A stretch of DNA of 64,000 nucleotides from Erythrocercus mccallii (taxonomy: Eukaryota; Chordata; Aves; Passeriformes; Dicruridae): contig VZRG01002330.1 in assembly GCA_013397435.1 (NCBI GenBank), positions 1 through 64,000 of the forward strand, in the 5' to 3' direction. The notes beneath the pieces were generated by a model, which saw only the letters and a list, made by a program, of their open reading frames with translations, was not told where the DNA came from and ran no database searches. Shown piece by piece: positions 12,301-26,047 of the stretch (position 1 is its first letter; each line of letters begins with the position of its first letter). A program made the translations under genes and the position numbers.

Positions 12301-15300
12301 TTTCAAGAACTCTAAACTTGTTTTGGTGCATCTTTTGCTTTCTCTCAATGAAATACTTAATACAGTCAGACATTAATAGGATTTCTTTTTGCTCATCTTC
12401 CTCCATTCTTTCCACACTTACCCATTCAGTCCCACAAGGACTTATTAATTAAATTCTCTCAGTACAGCGTTATCTCTCTTCAGCTATCTCTATTTTCTGT
12501 ATTGCAGCTTGTGTACATTGTAGAGAGAACCAGAGAGAGCAAAGAACCAAATAAAAAGATCCCTCCAGGAATACAATATTTGATTATACAAAGAAAACCA
12601 GCAGTTCCGATTGCTCATCCTTATTTCCCAGAGGAGGCCTCAAATGTCTTTGTTCTTTGGCTCTTTAAAAGGAATTTCCTATTCTAGTAAAATCATTTTA
12701 CCTGTGAACTGCAGGCCAGGCTTTTGGTCACATTCACCTGCTTTTCCTTTAGTAAATGTTAAAATTGTTTTTCTCCATGCTCAGCATCCAACAAACAGCT
12801 TTGGGGTATTCTGCAGCTCTGCCTGGCTTTGTGCCCAGGCTCCAGGACCTTCCACCAGACCTGGGTTTCCAGGGGGAACATGGCCTCATGTGAACCACAC
12901 AGTGGGCTCTTCTCACAAACATCACAGCACCATAAATGTGTTATTGCTGACAACAGTGATGACGAGATCCTGGAGAGGCCAGGAAAGGAATGAGCATAGG
13001 GCCCCACGCCCCCTCTCATCTCCTGAAGGGCTGTACTTGTTTTATGGACAAAGAACAACTTCTGCTCCCACAGCTGTCAGTCAAAGTCAGCTTCCCCAGT
13101 GCTAAAGTGACCACAAATAACAGAATAACTCTTACAAACCTAAATGGGAAGTACAGTAGTATATACAATTAACCGAGTGTTTCAAGTTGTGAACTCCCCA
13201 TCTCCTTGAAGTCCACAAGCTGTATGACTCACAGCCATCACACCTACGGTATATGGGCACACATATACGTGTTTGATATGTTCAGTATTTTGTTCTTGTC
13301 TAACAATAGTGTTGCAAAATGGAATGGGAAAATACATTTTCTCCCTTAAACTGGGAACCTGATATTACCTCCAGTTTACCATTTCCCATGGCTAGATATT
13401 GTATCATTTGTGTTGGATCTCCCCCAAGATTAATGGCATCATCTGTACAGTGTTAACAGCCTAATCTTGCTAAATCTCTTTGTTTGGAAATTTGATTGTG
13501 CCTGATCTTCATTATTTTAATTGTTTAATATGTTATAATTAATTAGATCTAACAGATTCCAATTCAGCCTGATAAATCCACATCTCTGCGAGCTGTGAGA
13601 AGCACAAGACAAACCAGCCTGATTCCAGGCTGGCTTTTCAGTCCAGAGACCAAGTACTATTTTTGCCATTGTCGTGTTTATCTGCAGTCAAGTCATCTAT
13701 CTTTCTGTTTCTCCAAGGGATTCCAGCCTGCTGTGTTTATAGCCTAACTGGATCTCAGCACAGGTTGACATCTTTACACACAAGTGTTAGGGAAGTAGGA
13801 ATAACAACCCAGAGCCCATCCCATACACAGCTGCCTTCTAAGTGGGACTGGCTCCTGTTTAAACCAAGCACAGCAGTAAAGACCATGAACATGGACACTT
13901 GTGAATATGTATGTTGTTTCAGCAGAAAATGTGGAAACCTCCCTTTCCTCCCCACCCACCCCATGTCAAGTTGTGGCAAGATTTTGGTACTTCCCAGAGG
14001 ACAGACTTTCTGCCCACACCTTTTACTTGCTGTCTATGACAGAGCCCCATCAGTCATGTCAGTTTTTTCCTGATAATGCCACTGCTGTTGTTGCTGCATG
14101 CACAGGCCTGGCATCCAGATCGTTTGCATCATCTCTCCAATGGTGCATCTTCATTCTGCCCACATCCAGGTTGAAGGGAAGAAATTTTTTTTGCTGGGGA
14201 CTAAGAGCTAGTTGTTTCTTCTGAAGGTAAAGCTGTGAGAAGAGCAAGCTTTCCTTTCCAACAGTAAATGAAGTTGCCTACCTTCTCTTCCCCATCACCT
14301 TAACACAGCACTTCAGGGACATGGAGGACTCCACTCAGGACATGGAGGACCCAAATTCAACCCATTACTCCACCTGAGAGAAGGCAAATCCATTTCTCTT
14401 GCTATCCTTAGCTCCAGCTAAATATTTGCCATATTTGTCCAAAAATTAATAACAAAACATTGATCCTAAGAGCAACAACAGCTGTCTGCTGTCTAGAGCT
14501 CACAAACAAGGGTGAAAAGATTTGGTTCTGCTCTGTGCCCTAAGGACTACTTTTGCATCTTATCTGGTGATTACTGTGTAAAATAAATTCAGGATATCTT
14601 TCTGAGGAGTAACAGGGTTCCCTGGCACTCTCCTTGCAGCAGTAAGCAGTATAGCAAAAGACCAAACCCCCCTTACATATATCAAATTAGACCTTGAATG
14701 AATTCATCACGGAAAAGAAGATGGGAAGAAACAAACATATGCAGAAACCTGCCGCTGTCATCTCCACAAGAAAACCTCATTAATGCCCCCCAACCTGATA
14801 AAAGACATTCCCTTTGGCATTGTGGACAGCCAGCTGCTGACAGTAATGAACAGATGCTCCAAGGAAGGCACAACAGGTGTGACATGAAAAGAGCAGCATG
14901 CACTTGGTCCAGCAAAGATCCCCCCACGAGGTTACCAAACAAGCCCCCACCAGTACCACACCTCAGAAATACTGCCTTTGCAGTACCCATGGTTTTGTGG
15001 CAGCCAACCGTCTCTAAAAATGTCTAAAAATGTCTAATCAAGATTAAATAAGATCCTTCCCCTCAAAAAACCCAGGAAAAACATTATCTTTCTTGGGGAC
15101 CTTGGTATAAAAGCGCAGAAAAAAGGATCTCTAGCAAACATGGAGATTGATTTCAAAACACTAGGAAAAACCCCCTTACTTCTTGTATTTTTTAATCTCT
15201 TTAATAACTGTCAGATGTGTAAAAAATTCAGTTAGAACAACTGTAATCAAAATAATATCCTGTGTGTTTCTGTCATCTTGTTTGTCAATTCTTTTCCACT

Positions 15301-18300
15301 CCCAAAACAGCATAGGCTTGGTTTTAGGTAGAGACACTTTTCTTTTTGCAATTTATTTTTCCTCCAAAGAAAATGTAGTTTCAAATTATATGCAGGATGG
15401 ATTCATGGATTTGAAGCAGTCTGCAGGCTGTTAGGGGTAAAAAGGAAGATTTTGTGGCATTGGGGCCAGGTATGCTCACATCCACCCCAGCAGCCATGAC
15501 CACAGATTGGGAGGAACCCGGCAGGAGCTATTGTAGCCAAGGGAGAATTTGTCAGAGCAAGAAGCTTGCTGGGGAAGGGAGGAGCAAGACAAAATCACCA
15601 GCAAGGCTGGGCTGTGGGAGGAAGATCATGGCAGGAGGGAGAGCGGGAATTTTTGGTTGGTGGCAAAGCACCAAGGCACAGGAAAAGAGCACTTTAGTGC
15701 TGCATATATTCAAATGAATATATTGAGCAGCCCTCGACCACCCTCTGAGCTGTTATGCCATATTTACTTGGGGAAGTGATCTGCTGGTGATATAAATTGT
15801 ATGAATGTCAGAGACGTGCCAGGGAATGTGTGAGCCAGAGGCAGGACATGCCAAGCAAACTCCCAAATCTTCCTGGGAGTGGCACACTGTACAAGTGCCA
15901 GGAGAGGCTTCATTTTCAGCTGAGGTGAAGGTATGTCAGTCTAGCTTGTCACCCAAAACCTGCAGGAAAAATCTTCCCTGAGTTTGTGTCCAGATGCTGA
16001 GGATTAGGTTTGGTGTCACAGACCAAGTGCCTATGCACCGAGAACTTAAAAGCTTCATCAGAAAGAGAACTCCTAACTGTGCTTTCCTCATCACCAGCTA
16101 CCAGTAGGAGATGGAGAAAAAAAAGTTCAGAAGAGTCGGAGAGTTTCTTCATCAGTGCTGAGCAGCTGTAGCATAGACTGCATTGACAGACAGATATAAG
16201 CCTGGAATTTGGGACATTTTGAGAACTTCCTGCCTGAACATCAACCGTAGCTCTAGCTGCACACCTCCAAATCTCCACTCTGTCTTATAAACTGCTTCTT
16301 TAAAAAACCCTAGCCCATGTGCTTTCTGATAGTTGCGGGATACAATACAGATCTTTCTACATCCTGTGAGACTATCTATGGATCTCATTTGTAGTAATGA
16401 TTTTTACTACTTCTTTTTCTTCAGCCAAATTTTGAAACTAGATAGGCTTCATTCTTCTTTTATTACCCTCCTTCTTTTCTGTTTTCACAGGAAGTGGAAC
16501 ATTTTCTAGCAGGTTTTTTTCCCCAAATCTTGTCCCTCCACCTATTCTCCTTAGAAAGGCACCTAATCTCTGCTTTTGAGTTCTGAGCTTTCCTTGTGTA
16601 CACCATCTTCTCTGAATAATTGGTTTAATCCATAGCCTAGCAAATTTTCCTGTGTGCTGTTGTCTCCATACAACTTTTTGCATTTGCAGGCATGAGCTGT
16701 AACCAGCTCCGGTGCCAGTTTTTCTGTAAAAGAAGAAAGATGACATTGTAAAATCTGGAGCTGATCAACAAATCTGTTGGTGAAGCTCGGAGTAACTTGC
16801 AGCATTCTGAAGTTAGTCTACTGCTATTATTGCTGCTCACATGCTGCTTATCATATCATAGAGATCATCTGGTTACAGCCTAGTTACAGTCTTAATTAGC
16901 CAGCCCAGAAGTCTGCCAAGTTTGAAAAAAACAAAATAGTTTAACTGAGAAGTGAGACATTAACTATTTGAGAGATAATATCATCTATAAACTTGGTAGT
17001 CTTGTTCAGGGGCTTAACCTTTTTCTCATTGAAACATCCTTTTCAAGTTAAGTAGTACAAAAAAGAGAACTCAAAAGTTGGGAGAAAAACAGTGTGCCTG
17101 CCCTGTGAGACCTTAGGCCTGGATTTTTTTCTTCAAAAATCTTTCTTTGGGGCTTAGGTTTCAATGTCTGCCCCAGAAAAATTACAAGAAATATTGGCTT
17201 GGTAACTCTGGCACTAGCTCGCAAATATGATCTCAGCTACATTTTCAGCCTCAGGTTTTTCCATATGGCCAACAGGGAAATCATATGGACGTTTGCCTGA
17301 GAGCTCTGTCCCTACAGAGCCTTTCCCTGCAGGACTGGGTGTAAATGTCAATTTGCTGCTGACCTTTAAACGACTGTAAAACTGTAACTTGGCCACACTG
17401 CAAGTACTCCCACTAATTTTATACTTCCTGGGGCTTATCTATTATGCAAAACCAGTCAGGTTTCACAAGCTGGAAGTTGTGTAGAAGAGCAGCTTTTATC
17501 ACAGTCCAGAATTATACATGTGTGTAGTCTTTGTATTGGCATCAGCTTAATCATGTCCTGTTTAGATAATTGACCAGAGAAGAACTACAAACATTTCCAG
17601 GTTAGATAAGTTATGCATCATGTGGAAGAATCTGACAGAAAAGACAAAGGAGGCAAGGCATTTTTCTTTGTTTCTCCAGCTAAGCTGATTTGTAAAATAT
17701 ACAACTCTCACATGTTTTTTTGGAGTAATGCAGACCCTGTGGGACAGTTGTAAAACTCCATATAACAACATTATGAGACCATTGCAATGTACTATTTGAA
17801 ATGTGCATATAGATTAGAAAAGTAATAATTTGCTTCATTCTAGTTAGCCTCTCTTAAACTAGATTCATTAGCTCCCACACACAACAGCTGGGTCTTCAAA
17901 ATGTCAGGTAGCTGACAAGGGGGCATGATAAGAATCCACAAGTGTTTCAGGAGTATAAATATCAAAGCAAGAGATTCTCCAGTCGGGATGGAAAGGGGTA
18001 AGTACCAATTAGTTTTGTTACAACTATTGACAGGAGCACATCCTAACAGCCTGGCTGAACTTCTTGGATGAAGAAACAGCCAGCCATTAATTGGCTCACA
18101 CCAGGGTATATCTGAGACCTCATTTCTAAATCAGACAAAATTCTTAGACCGGTTAAGTTACAGGAATTGATACTGAGCCAGGAGAGCAAAGGGAATACAA
18201 AGATAGTAATAGACTCCAGAGATCCTGGGAGGAAAAATGGTGTTCAGGGCCAAAAGGAGGAAGAAGAGGCAGGGCAAGGAAATTGAGTTGTTCTGTAAGA

Positions 18301-21300
18301 AATTAAATAAACAAGGTGGGGTTTGATTGATTGTTTTCATAGACTTAAGCTCCTTGTCTCCTAAAATCTCCTTTGCCATTCGAACCTCAGGTTCTCTTCA
18401 AAAGCCCACTATCTCTAGGGCACATGCTATGCTCAATCAAAAATCTTTGAGCCCACTCCCTCAGGCTGGCAGCTCTCGGCCACTGTGTAAGGGCTGCATC
18501 CACCTGCCTCTTCCTCAGCACAGGAATTCCTTTACGCACTTCGTCCTCTGTACAGCTGCACTTTTTCACAGTCCTTATTTATCTTGAGATTTCAGCCCAT
18601 CTTTCAAATTTGCTTGAAACCCAGTCCCAAAGCTTTTCAGGGGAACTGCTGAATGTACAGAGAGATCAACAACACAATCTCACAAACCTAACTTCAAAGG
18701 CAACCAGGGCAAAAAACGCCAGGCTTCAATTTCTGATCCTGTTCGTGCTAAATGTTGTCTAACACTTTGGCAGCAATATGTGGCCCTGAGATCTTCCTTC
18801 AATATCTTATCAAGAATATAAAATTAATTCTGATAAATGTAGTCAGCGTAAAATAAAGTGAGTTGAAATTGGTTGCTGGGATGCAAAACTGAAGTTGACA
18901 GGCAGTTGTGAGGAAACTTGCAAGAAAATGCTTATTTTATGTATTTCTTTGGGACTTAGCAGCCTGGAGCTGTCAAGATGGTTTTACACATGCTCAGTAG
19001 TGAAAACAAGGGAACTGAGTGATTTTACCAGTAGAAAATGTAAATTCCTACTGCATTAAGCAAAGCTTCAAGATTAGAAGTGTTATTAATGCCTATAACT
19101 TGAATAAAGTTACTTTAGTATGTATTTAGGGGCTTAAGTTTTCCTTGTAAAACTACATTTTGAATTTCCTCAGTAGCCTGTTGTGATAATTTTGCCAAGG
19201 GCTTACGGAAATCTACGTAAAATATATTAGTAAATTCACCTCCATCCACAGCTCTATTGAACTGTTCAGATACCAGTAAGTGATTAATGAGATTTTTTTA
19301 CTCCAGAAATTAAAAAGGAACACCTCACAAAATGAAGTGCTGGTTCCTTTTATTTTTAACTCCAAATTATTATCTGATAAACAATTCACTGTATTAATAA
19401 TTCCTTGGATCACCTTATAGACATATAGGCTCAATACATTACCCATTGATCCTTTTAATGGCAAATGTTTAGAGTGAGAGTTTAGAAGTTGGTGTGTATC
19501 CTATAGGAGCTATGCTGCTCCATTTCTTTGGTCCTCCAGAAATCCTCAGAATATACCCTGTGAGACTTGCACCTTAGCATTTTTTTCTGGTCCCTTCAAC
19601 TCCAACAACTATGTTCTATTTCTAAAGAATGCAAAGAAAATAAATAATTTATCTTTAAAAAATAAGAGACAAACTCAGGATAAATGCATGCAAGATGAGA
19701 AGCTCTGAAATTAAGTGGCACAATTGATTTGAACCAAGACCTTATGGAGCCTTTCTCCTGACAATCAACATTAAAATAACATTAGCTAATAAGAACAAGT
19801 TAATAAAAAATAAGTCCAAAAATAAATCGAAGTAGGTATAATAGGATGATGTTAGTCTCAAGTTTGCTTCAAGACATCCTGTCTCTTCTGGCAACACTTT
19901 TTACATGTTATCCTGCTCACTCATAGTGGAAATGAATACATAAAGAATTCTGAGTTCCCAAATCCCAATGGCTATTGTTTGCAAAGAGTAAAGAACTGTA
20001 TTCATCTATAAATGAACAGGATTACTCTGGATTCAGTAATTCAGCCCTGTGTGAGGGACTGGGATAAGACTGATGCACAGTTAATTTATCTGTGCCAGGC
20101 TAAGTTCACTCAAACTTGTACTTGCAGCCCCAGAGGACTCCGGTTCAGTCAGTGCTCCCAGAGAAGCAGGTGCCCAGCCACATTCACACATCCCAGGGCA
20201 CAGCCTGCCCATCCTGGCACCGGCACCATCCCTCTTCCTTCCTGTAGGGAGAAATGGTGAAGGAAATAGATGAGATGGCCTCTGTATCTTTCGAAGACAC
20301 GCAAATATCTCAGCATTAGGCAATCAGATGGGAATGAGAATATAATAAAATCATAATATATAAACCATGTATATTCTACTTGCAGGCCTCTGTCTAGCCA
20401 AGGGGTTTCAGACATTCATGTTCAATCTCCTTGTTGCTGATGGCGGGGATATTTCATTTGGTTTCTTCAAAGTTCTGATGACTGCAGCAGCATCCCTAAA
20501 ACAGTTGCTCCCTAGCTGCATCTCAAAATAGTCTGATTAATCAACCTTACTCATGAGTGATGAACTTTGCTCTTACATGCAACTCTTGAGTATCTAATAT
20601 TGTAAGATCAGTGCAGGTACAGAAACAAACTGGATTTTCCCTAAGAAAACAGATACACCCAAAGCAATGGCAAGATGCCTTTTTCAAAATGAGCTCTCAA
20701 CAACTCAAGAATTTGCACACTTTTACAATGTCACTAATGTACTTCAACACTACAATGAAAGGAAATAAATGAGATTCAGGACCTATACAAACATATATAT
20801 ATGTATGTGACAGCCTCACCACCCAGACCTCTCAAACCCTCCTTTCAGTAAATGGATTATTGGAAGTTACTGCAGCCCTGTAAGTGCAGCCAATTCCTGA
20901 TGTTTTCCCCCATCTCATGCACTGAGGGTCAGAAATAAAGTTCTTTAGAGTAAATTCAGCTCTTAGCGACCTCTCTGCAAAATTAGTCTTTCATAAGTTT
21001 CAGCAGCTTTCTCTAAACAAGGAAGACTAGCTTCTAGCTTCCTTTCTCAGAAAGGTCAGAATAAGCAAAGAGCAATGCTGATTTATCTTCATCACTTGAT
21101 GACAGCTTCTGTGAAGGTAGTTGCCATTTTACATTACAGTATTTTTTCAGAATCAGGGAATGTGGTAACCTACAATTCATCATTTCTGTGCCATTTATTT
21201 GTTGGGTATCCTGTCCTCCTTGGATACTTGTCACTGTTGAGAAGATGTTTGCAAACATTTTAAAATTATTTTGGTGGAAAGTATCTTTGCATTGTACTGA

Positions 21301-22269
21301 CAACTGAATTGGAGGATTACCCATAGGGACACTTCCAACCATGCACTAACTCTCTAATACATAAACCTAAATCCATCCATGTACAAAATCGTTTGAGGAC
21401 TTGAATACAAGGTAAAGGATTACTTTTGCAGGACTCATTGGTATGTTGATTCTTTGGCTAAATTTGTAACTTTTATAAAAAAACTATACTACAAACAGAC
21501 AGATGAGGAGATTACAGAATGTTTGATGAGGCCTTGTGAGATCCAGCAGCTCCAACTACTTTCCACTCAGTGATGGAAAATAGTAGCATTATCCACAATT
21601 CATGTTTTATCACTGGCACCAGACAGAGAGTCAGAATCTGACTCATTTTAGAATACTGGGGATGGGGGAGGGAATACAAAAGAAAAGAATACTGTAAATG
21701 CATGCATCCTTCACTAAAGTCTTTCAGGTGGGTCAACCTAGAAGACAGTCCTCAGGACGAAGGGTATCTGTTGTTCAAAAAGCACAATCAGACTACAGAG
21801 GAGGTGAACAAAAGATCTCATTCCCTTGTGCAAAGCCTGAAGTTTGGCTTACAAATCACAGGCAGTGGCCAAGGAAAGAAATAAAGATAAGTACCATACA
21901 TTCCTAAAAACATCAATAAATGTTTTATTCCAGAAAGGTTGTAATAATCGAAGGATCTGACTTTTGCTAAGTGGGGGGAAGGAAATTCAAAACCCTACAG
22001 AAGCACACAAAGGCTGCATAAAAATACACCCATATGCATATGATCATGTAGCCTGAGAATCAGCACAGAAAGGTATGTAACAAAATCACAACAGTCAGGA
22101 TTTTAAGCAAGCAGCTTTTGGAAATGTAGATCTTAACAGCAGGAGAGCACACAAGAGGTGCCAGCTCTTCCTTTCTTCCCTCTGCAGGCCATAAATTTGC
22201 AGAATCATCTCCTGGTCTCTGGGGAAATGCCCTTTGCTAGGCTGCCTTTCCTCATTTTCCTGTTCCCAG
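9313..22269. other. Intergenic sequence, no gene recognised
   Basis: About 13 kb without a recognisable coding exon. G-rich runs occur near 9762-9780, a GC-richer patch at about 11000-11220, and a small duplication of 'acatggagga' near 14320-14350. The patch near 13530-13550 carries TAATTA-type homeodomain cores. The longest open frames (164 codons at 12611-13105; 139 at 11806-12225) match no family I know and have no supporting splice or start context. Confidence 0.5.
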
Positions 22270-22330
22270 GGAAAAAAAACAAACCAAAAAAAACCACCAA
22301 AACCAAAAAACAACACAAAGACCAACCAAG
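22270..22330 (+). repeat. A-rich CAAA/CCAAA low-complexity tract
   Basis: Sixty bases made almost entirely of A runs separated by C or CC, for example aaacaaacc and aaaaccaccaaaacc. No transposon 3' end is recognisable just upstream, so I call it low complexity and not a retroposon tail. Confidence 0.75.
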
Positions 22331-22699
22331 AGTAATTTGGAATATCTCCATATTCTAGCAGCAGCCTGGTTAGCACCAAGAGCCACCACCACCACTGAGC
22401 CTTCCAGTCCTGACAGCATTCACCCACTTCTAAGAGCTATTCCTGTGGATTTCCTGGGTTGTCATTCCTGGTCTGTGTGAGGGTGACCCCCAAAAATCCT
22501 GCCATCCTCTTCTAGTATGGGGACTTGTACTTGTCTGCTTTTAATTAATTATGTTTAAGCACAAGAAAGAATAACTAAGAATAACACTTGTGGAGAAAGG
22601 ATGGGAGGGAAGAAGAACTAAAAGCTGGTTTAGAGGGGAAATAAAATATATCTGGAGTAATTTTCTCCCCTCCCCATCCCTCCATTTCTTCTTCTCGTG

Positions 22700-23400
22700 T
22701 AAGAAAGTGAAGTGAGAATGAGCGTAAATAAACACGCATATATGCACTTTCATATGCAAATGTTTCTAACTCTACAAATGAGTTTTTGCTGCTGGCTGCT
22801 GCCTGACAGTCTGAGATAGTGAAAGTGCAAGTCATCGAACAAAAAGCTGTGAGGAAAGCAACAGAGAAAACGCATCTGAAGAAAAGGAAAGCTGCTTAAA
22901 GCTTAGGTTTTTAAGAGACCGAGTTCCTCGGTCAAAACTGCAATAAGCAAGACAAAATAGAACATTCCACAATGGGGGAAAAGTGCAGGAAATGTAAGAA
23001 TAGAAGACAGCAGGCGAGTATCTGTTTAAGAGACAGCATATGCAAAGGTGAGTAATGTCTGATTCCTTGGATCTGTTTCAAATGGCAGCGTTCATGAAAT
23101 CCAGAGGAGTGGAAATGGTGTTTGGCAAAAATAGTCCACTTAAAGGGGAAAGAGTGCAGCGTCTATTGACGCATGGGGCTGTTAGCAAACAAAAACTGTG
23201 GTTAGTGGCAATTAGGGTTGTTGCAGATGTTCCGTTCACTCCAAAACCAAAAATAATGGAAAGGACAGAATGGAAAGGCTGATGTTTTCCTTCCACTAAA
23301 CCATTAATGCTGCCTACAGTATTGCAGCCTACTTCACACGGGGTTCCCTTGTATTTCCTGGAAATATCAAAAAGCGATACACACTTGTGCTTCATCTAAT
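22700..23400. promoter_or_regulatory. Candidate distal regulatory element
   Basis: This stretch is non-coding and non-repetitive, and is dense in textbook binding sites: a perfect POU octamer ATGCAAAT (22754-22761), a TEAD-type CATTCCA (22963-22969), a FOX-type GCAAACA (23185-23191) and a RUNX-type TGTGGTTA (23197-23204). It also holds a perfect 7+3+7 palindrome with arms GACCGAG and CTCGGTC (22917-22933). Its position, about 2-4 kb upstream of the YWHAZ CpG region, would suit an enhancer. Motif presence alone is weak evidence, because such short sites occur by chance. Boundaries are arbitrary. Confidence 0.3.
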
Positions 23401-24689
23401 GTGGGCTCTAGTCTGGGTTCTTGATGCACTTTTCAGGATTATAGTTTTTCCTGTATCGGTTAATTTTTCATCATTTTACCAGAAAATATTCATGTACCTC
23501 TGAAAACGTATACTCTATATTTGGGTGGTTGCCATTTCAATGAGAGTTTTCAACAAAATAAGGGGGTTTAGCTTATGTTAAAAATGAACTCTGTAACATA
23601 ACTTGAAACAAGTTGCAGCAAATGCTGTGCCATCATACCATCTGTGTTCAAGTACAGCTCTAAAGCTCTCCTCCTATTGCTTCCTAAAGTGGAAAATAAT
23701 GGTAAAAAATAAAAAAAAGATAAGATGAAGCATTGTGTATTGGAATACATTATGAACCTGAGCCTTACGATGTTTGCTTCAAAAACATCCCTCTGTACCT
23801 GTATACTCCAACAAAGCATCATTTAGAAACCAAAGAGGAGGGTTATATTCTTTCCATTTAAATTAAGCAACAGTGATGTTCTCACCTGACACCGCTAGTA
23901 AATTCTGGTGAGCTTTGCTCTACACAATATTGCCTATTTTGCTTTTTTTAGCTCTTCTCACAAGCTTTCCAATAATATTCCATAGGAACATGAGTGAAAT
24001 TCATTAAACCTTGGAGTTAATTGAAGGAACTAAAACTGATAAGAAATAATTTTTAAAATAGTCTACTGTTAAATTAATGTCTAAGATAACAGAGGTTGAT
24101 GGGCAGAACTTACGTGGAGTACAATATACATTATGATAAACCCCAACATACATCTTAGGCCACAAGGAAAGGTAGTAAGAAATCCAGAAACAAACCCTGC
24201 AGGTAAAATGCCACCACAGAAGAACTAACTGCTCTTTATAGATACAATGAAAAAGAAGCCTAGTTCTTAAAAATTCAACTTTGTCATGAGGATCTTAAAG
24301 TAGCGCCTTTCTGATATTCAGTCAAAACTCAGGATCACTGTTTTGAAGATGAAAGTGACCCCATTCTGATCACTTTATCGCACTCTCAGGTGTCATCCCG
24401 CCGGTGTCACTGCAGGGTACAAGGAAAACAAGGACCACGCTGGGGAGTTGTCCTGGAACTCCCTGCAAAAGAGAGAGGCGTGCAGGCAAGAGCAGGAGGC
24501 AGCGCACCTGCGGGAGAACCTGTAGATGCTGTTTTCTCTGGTACCGAACCAACCTGCTCCCGGCCACTCTAGAACACAAATACATCCATTACTTCCTCTT
24601 GCTTGCCCAGAAGCAAGCACCTCACTCTTGCTACGCTACTCCCTCGCTCTGCCACCAACAGACTTTTACGAGCGTAGACATAAATACAG
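23401..24689. other. Intergenic sequence upstream of the CpG region
   Basis: AT-rich sequence that turns GC-richer after about 24380. No gene, repeat family or RNA recognised. Confidence 0.5.
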
Positions 24690-24960
24690 GCCCGTCCTGC
24701 GCCCGGGCTCTTCCTGCGGGAGTTGTTCCCAGCAATCAGTGGAGCGAGTCCTGGGGAGCCGGCGGGAGTCGCTCGGGGCGCTGCTCCCGCTCCTGCCGGC
24801 GGCGGCCGCACAGCCGGGACACAGCCCCGGGCACGTGACCGCGCCCGAGGCTTTCCGGGCGGTTTGCACCCAACAGGAACAGGGCGGAGAGCTCGCCGGG
24901 TCTCCCGCAGGCACGGGAGCCTGCGGCGAGCCCCGGGAGGGAATCCCCCTCCCACTCTGG
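24690..24960. promoter_or_regulatory. Upstream CpG-rich block (distal part of the YWHAZ CpG island)
   Basis: The sequence is strongly GC-rich with many CpGs, and contains a perfect E-box CACGTG at 24832-24837 followed by AC, as in sites of USF/MITF-type factors. It is separated from the main GC-rich block by about 380 bp of ordinary AT-richer sequence (24961-25340). YWHAZ in mammals is known to use several alternative non-coding first exons, so this block may be a separate promoter. No TATA box is obvious. Divergent transcription to the left is also possible. Confidence 0.55.
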
Positions 24961-26047
24961 AGATGCTCCTGGCCCATGGCACTGCTAGATACAACGTGAA
25001 TCTAAAAGAGATCCTTTAGCCTACCTGGCCCTTTTGAAAAAATATATCGAGGTGCTTTCTTCATCTTATTGTTCTCCATTTTATTTCTAATCCTGTGAGA
25101 CAGTGCTGATCCCAGAGCCTAGGAGAAAGCAGGAGAGGTCAGGACACTGCATGCTTGAGACAGGGATTCAAGCTGGGGCATGCTGTTCAGAAAGGGGACA
25201 AGTGAACGCCGACTTCGAAGACCTTTAGGAAACAGGGTGGGTTTTTTCAGAAAATGAAAAAGCATTTTCAACACCAGCAATGTTTATTAATACTCTTCCT
25301 ACTCCTGTCAGCACTTTCTCATCAACGTTTGGGTGGTGCTGTCCGAAATGCCCGCTTGCCTTTCCAAGGGAGAGGCTTCCAGAGGGACCGTCCTGCGCCT
25401 GCAGAGCCGCTGAGCGCCCTTTCGCCAGCGCCGGAGGGTCTCGCAGGGCCCTGCCTCCATCCCCGGGCTCCTAGCCTCTTCTGGACCTCTCGTTTTTAAC
25501 CCCCAGGATGTGTCGCTCTCCCGGTGCAGGATGAGGCTCCGGGGCGCGGTTCGATGCGGAGCCGCCCCGCAGCCTCGCGTGTGCCGGGACAGTCCCGGTC
25601 CCCCCGTGGTCTTGGGGCTCAGCCACCCAGCCGCGCACGGGGCTCGGCGGGGGTTGCTGGGGACACCGGGCGCCCTGGGCGGCACAAAGCCTGCAGAGCC
25701 CGCCCGGGGGGCGCGGGGGGCGGCGGTGACATACGCGCACACCCCGCGGCCGCACGAGGAGGCGGTGCTGCCGCCCCCGCTCTGTGCCGCAGGCACGGGC
25801 ACCGCTCCGCCGCCCACGGGCGGGTGCGGGGGTCTCCCCGCCGAGCCGGGGCCGGTGCTGCGTGAGGGGCGGGACGCGGCCCCGAACCTGCGACGCCCCC
25901 CGGACCCCCGGGACGCCCCGCTCGGCACGGGGGTGGAAGCGGGGGGTGCAGGCGCGCGCCCGCGGGCGGGGCGGCCGCCGGCTCTGGGCGTGACCGCGGG
26001 GTGGGGGAGCGAGGGGGGGGAAGTTCGCGCGCGCCCTCGCGCGCCGT

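Noticed and set aside
12611..13105. 164-codon open frame upstream of YWHAZ
   Set aside because: No recognisable domain, low-complexity composition typical of non-coding avian DNA, and a similar-sized frame exists on the opposite strand.
1..24600. A second protein-coding gene upstream, such as a YWHAZ neighbour
   Set aside because: I looked for recognisable exons, including the short zinc-finger protein ZNF706 that neighbours YWHAZ in mammals, and saw none.
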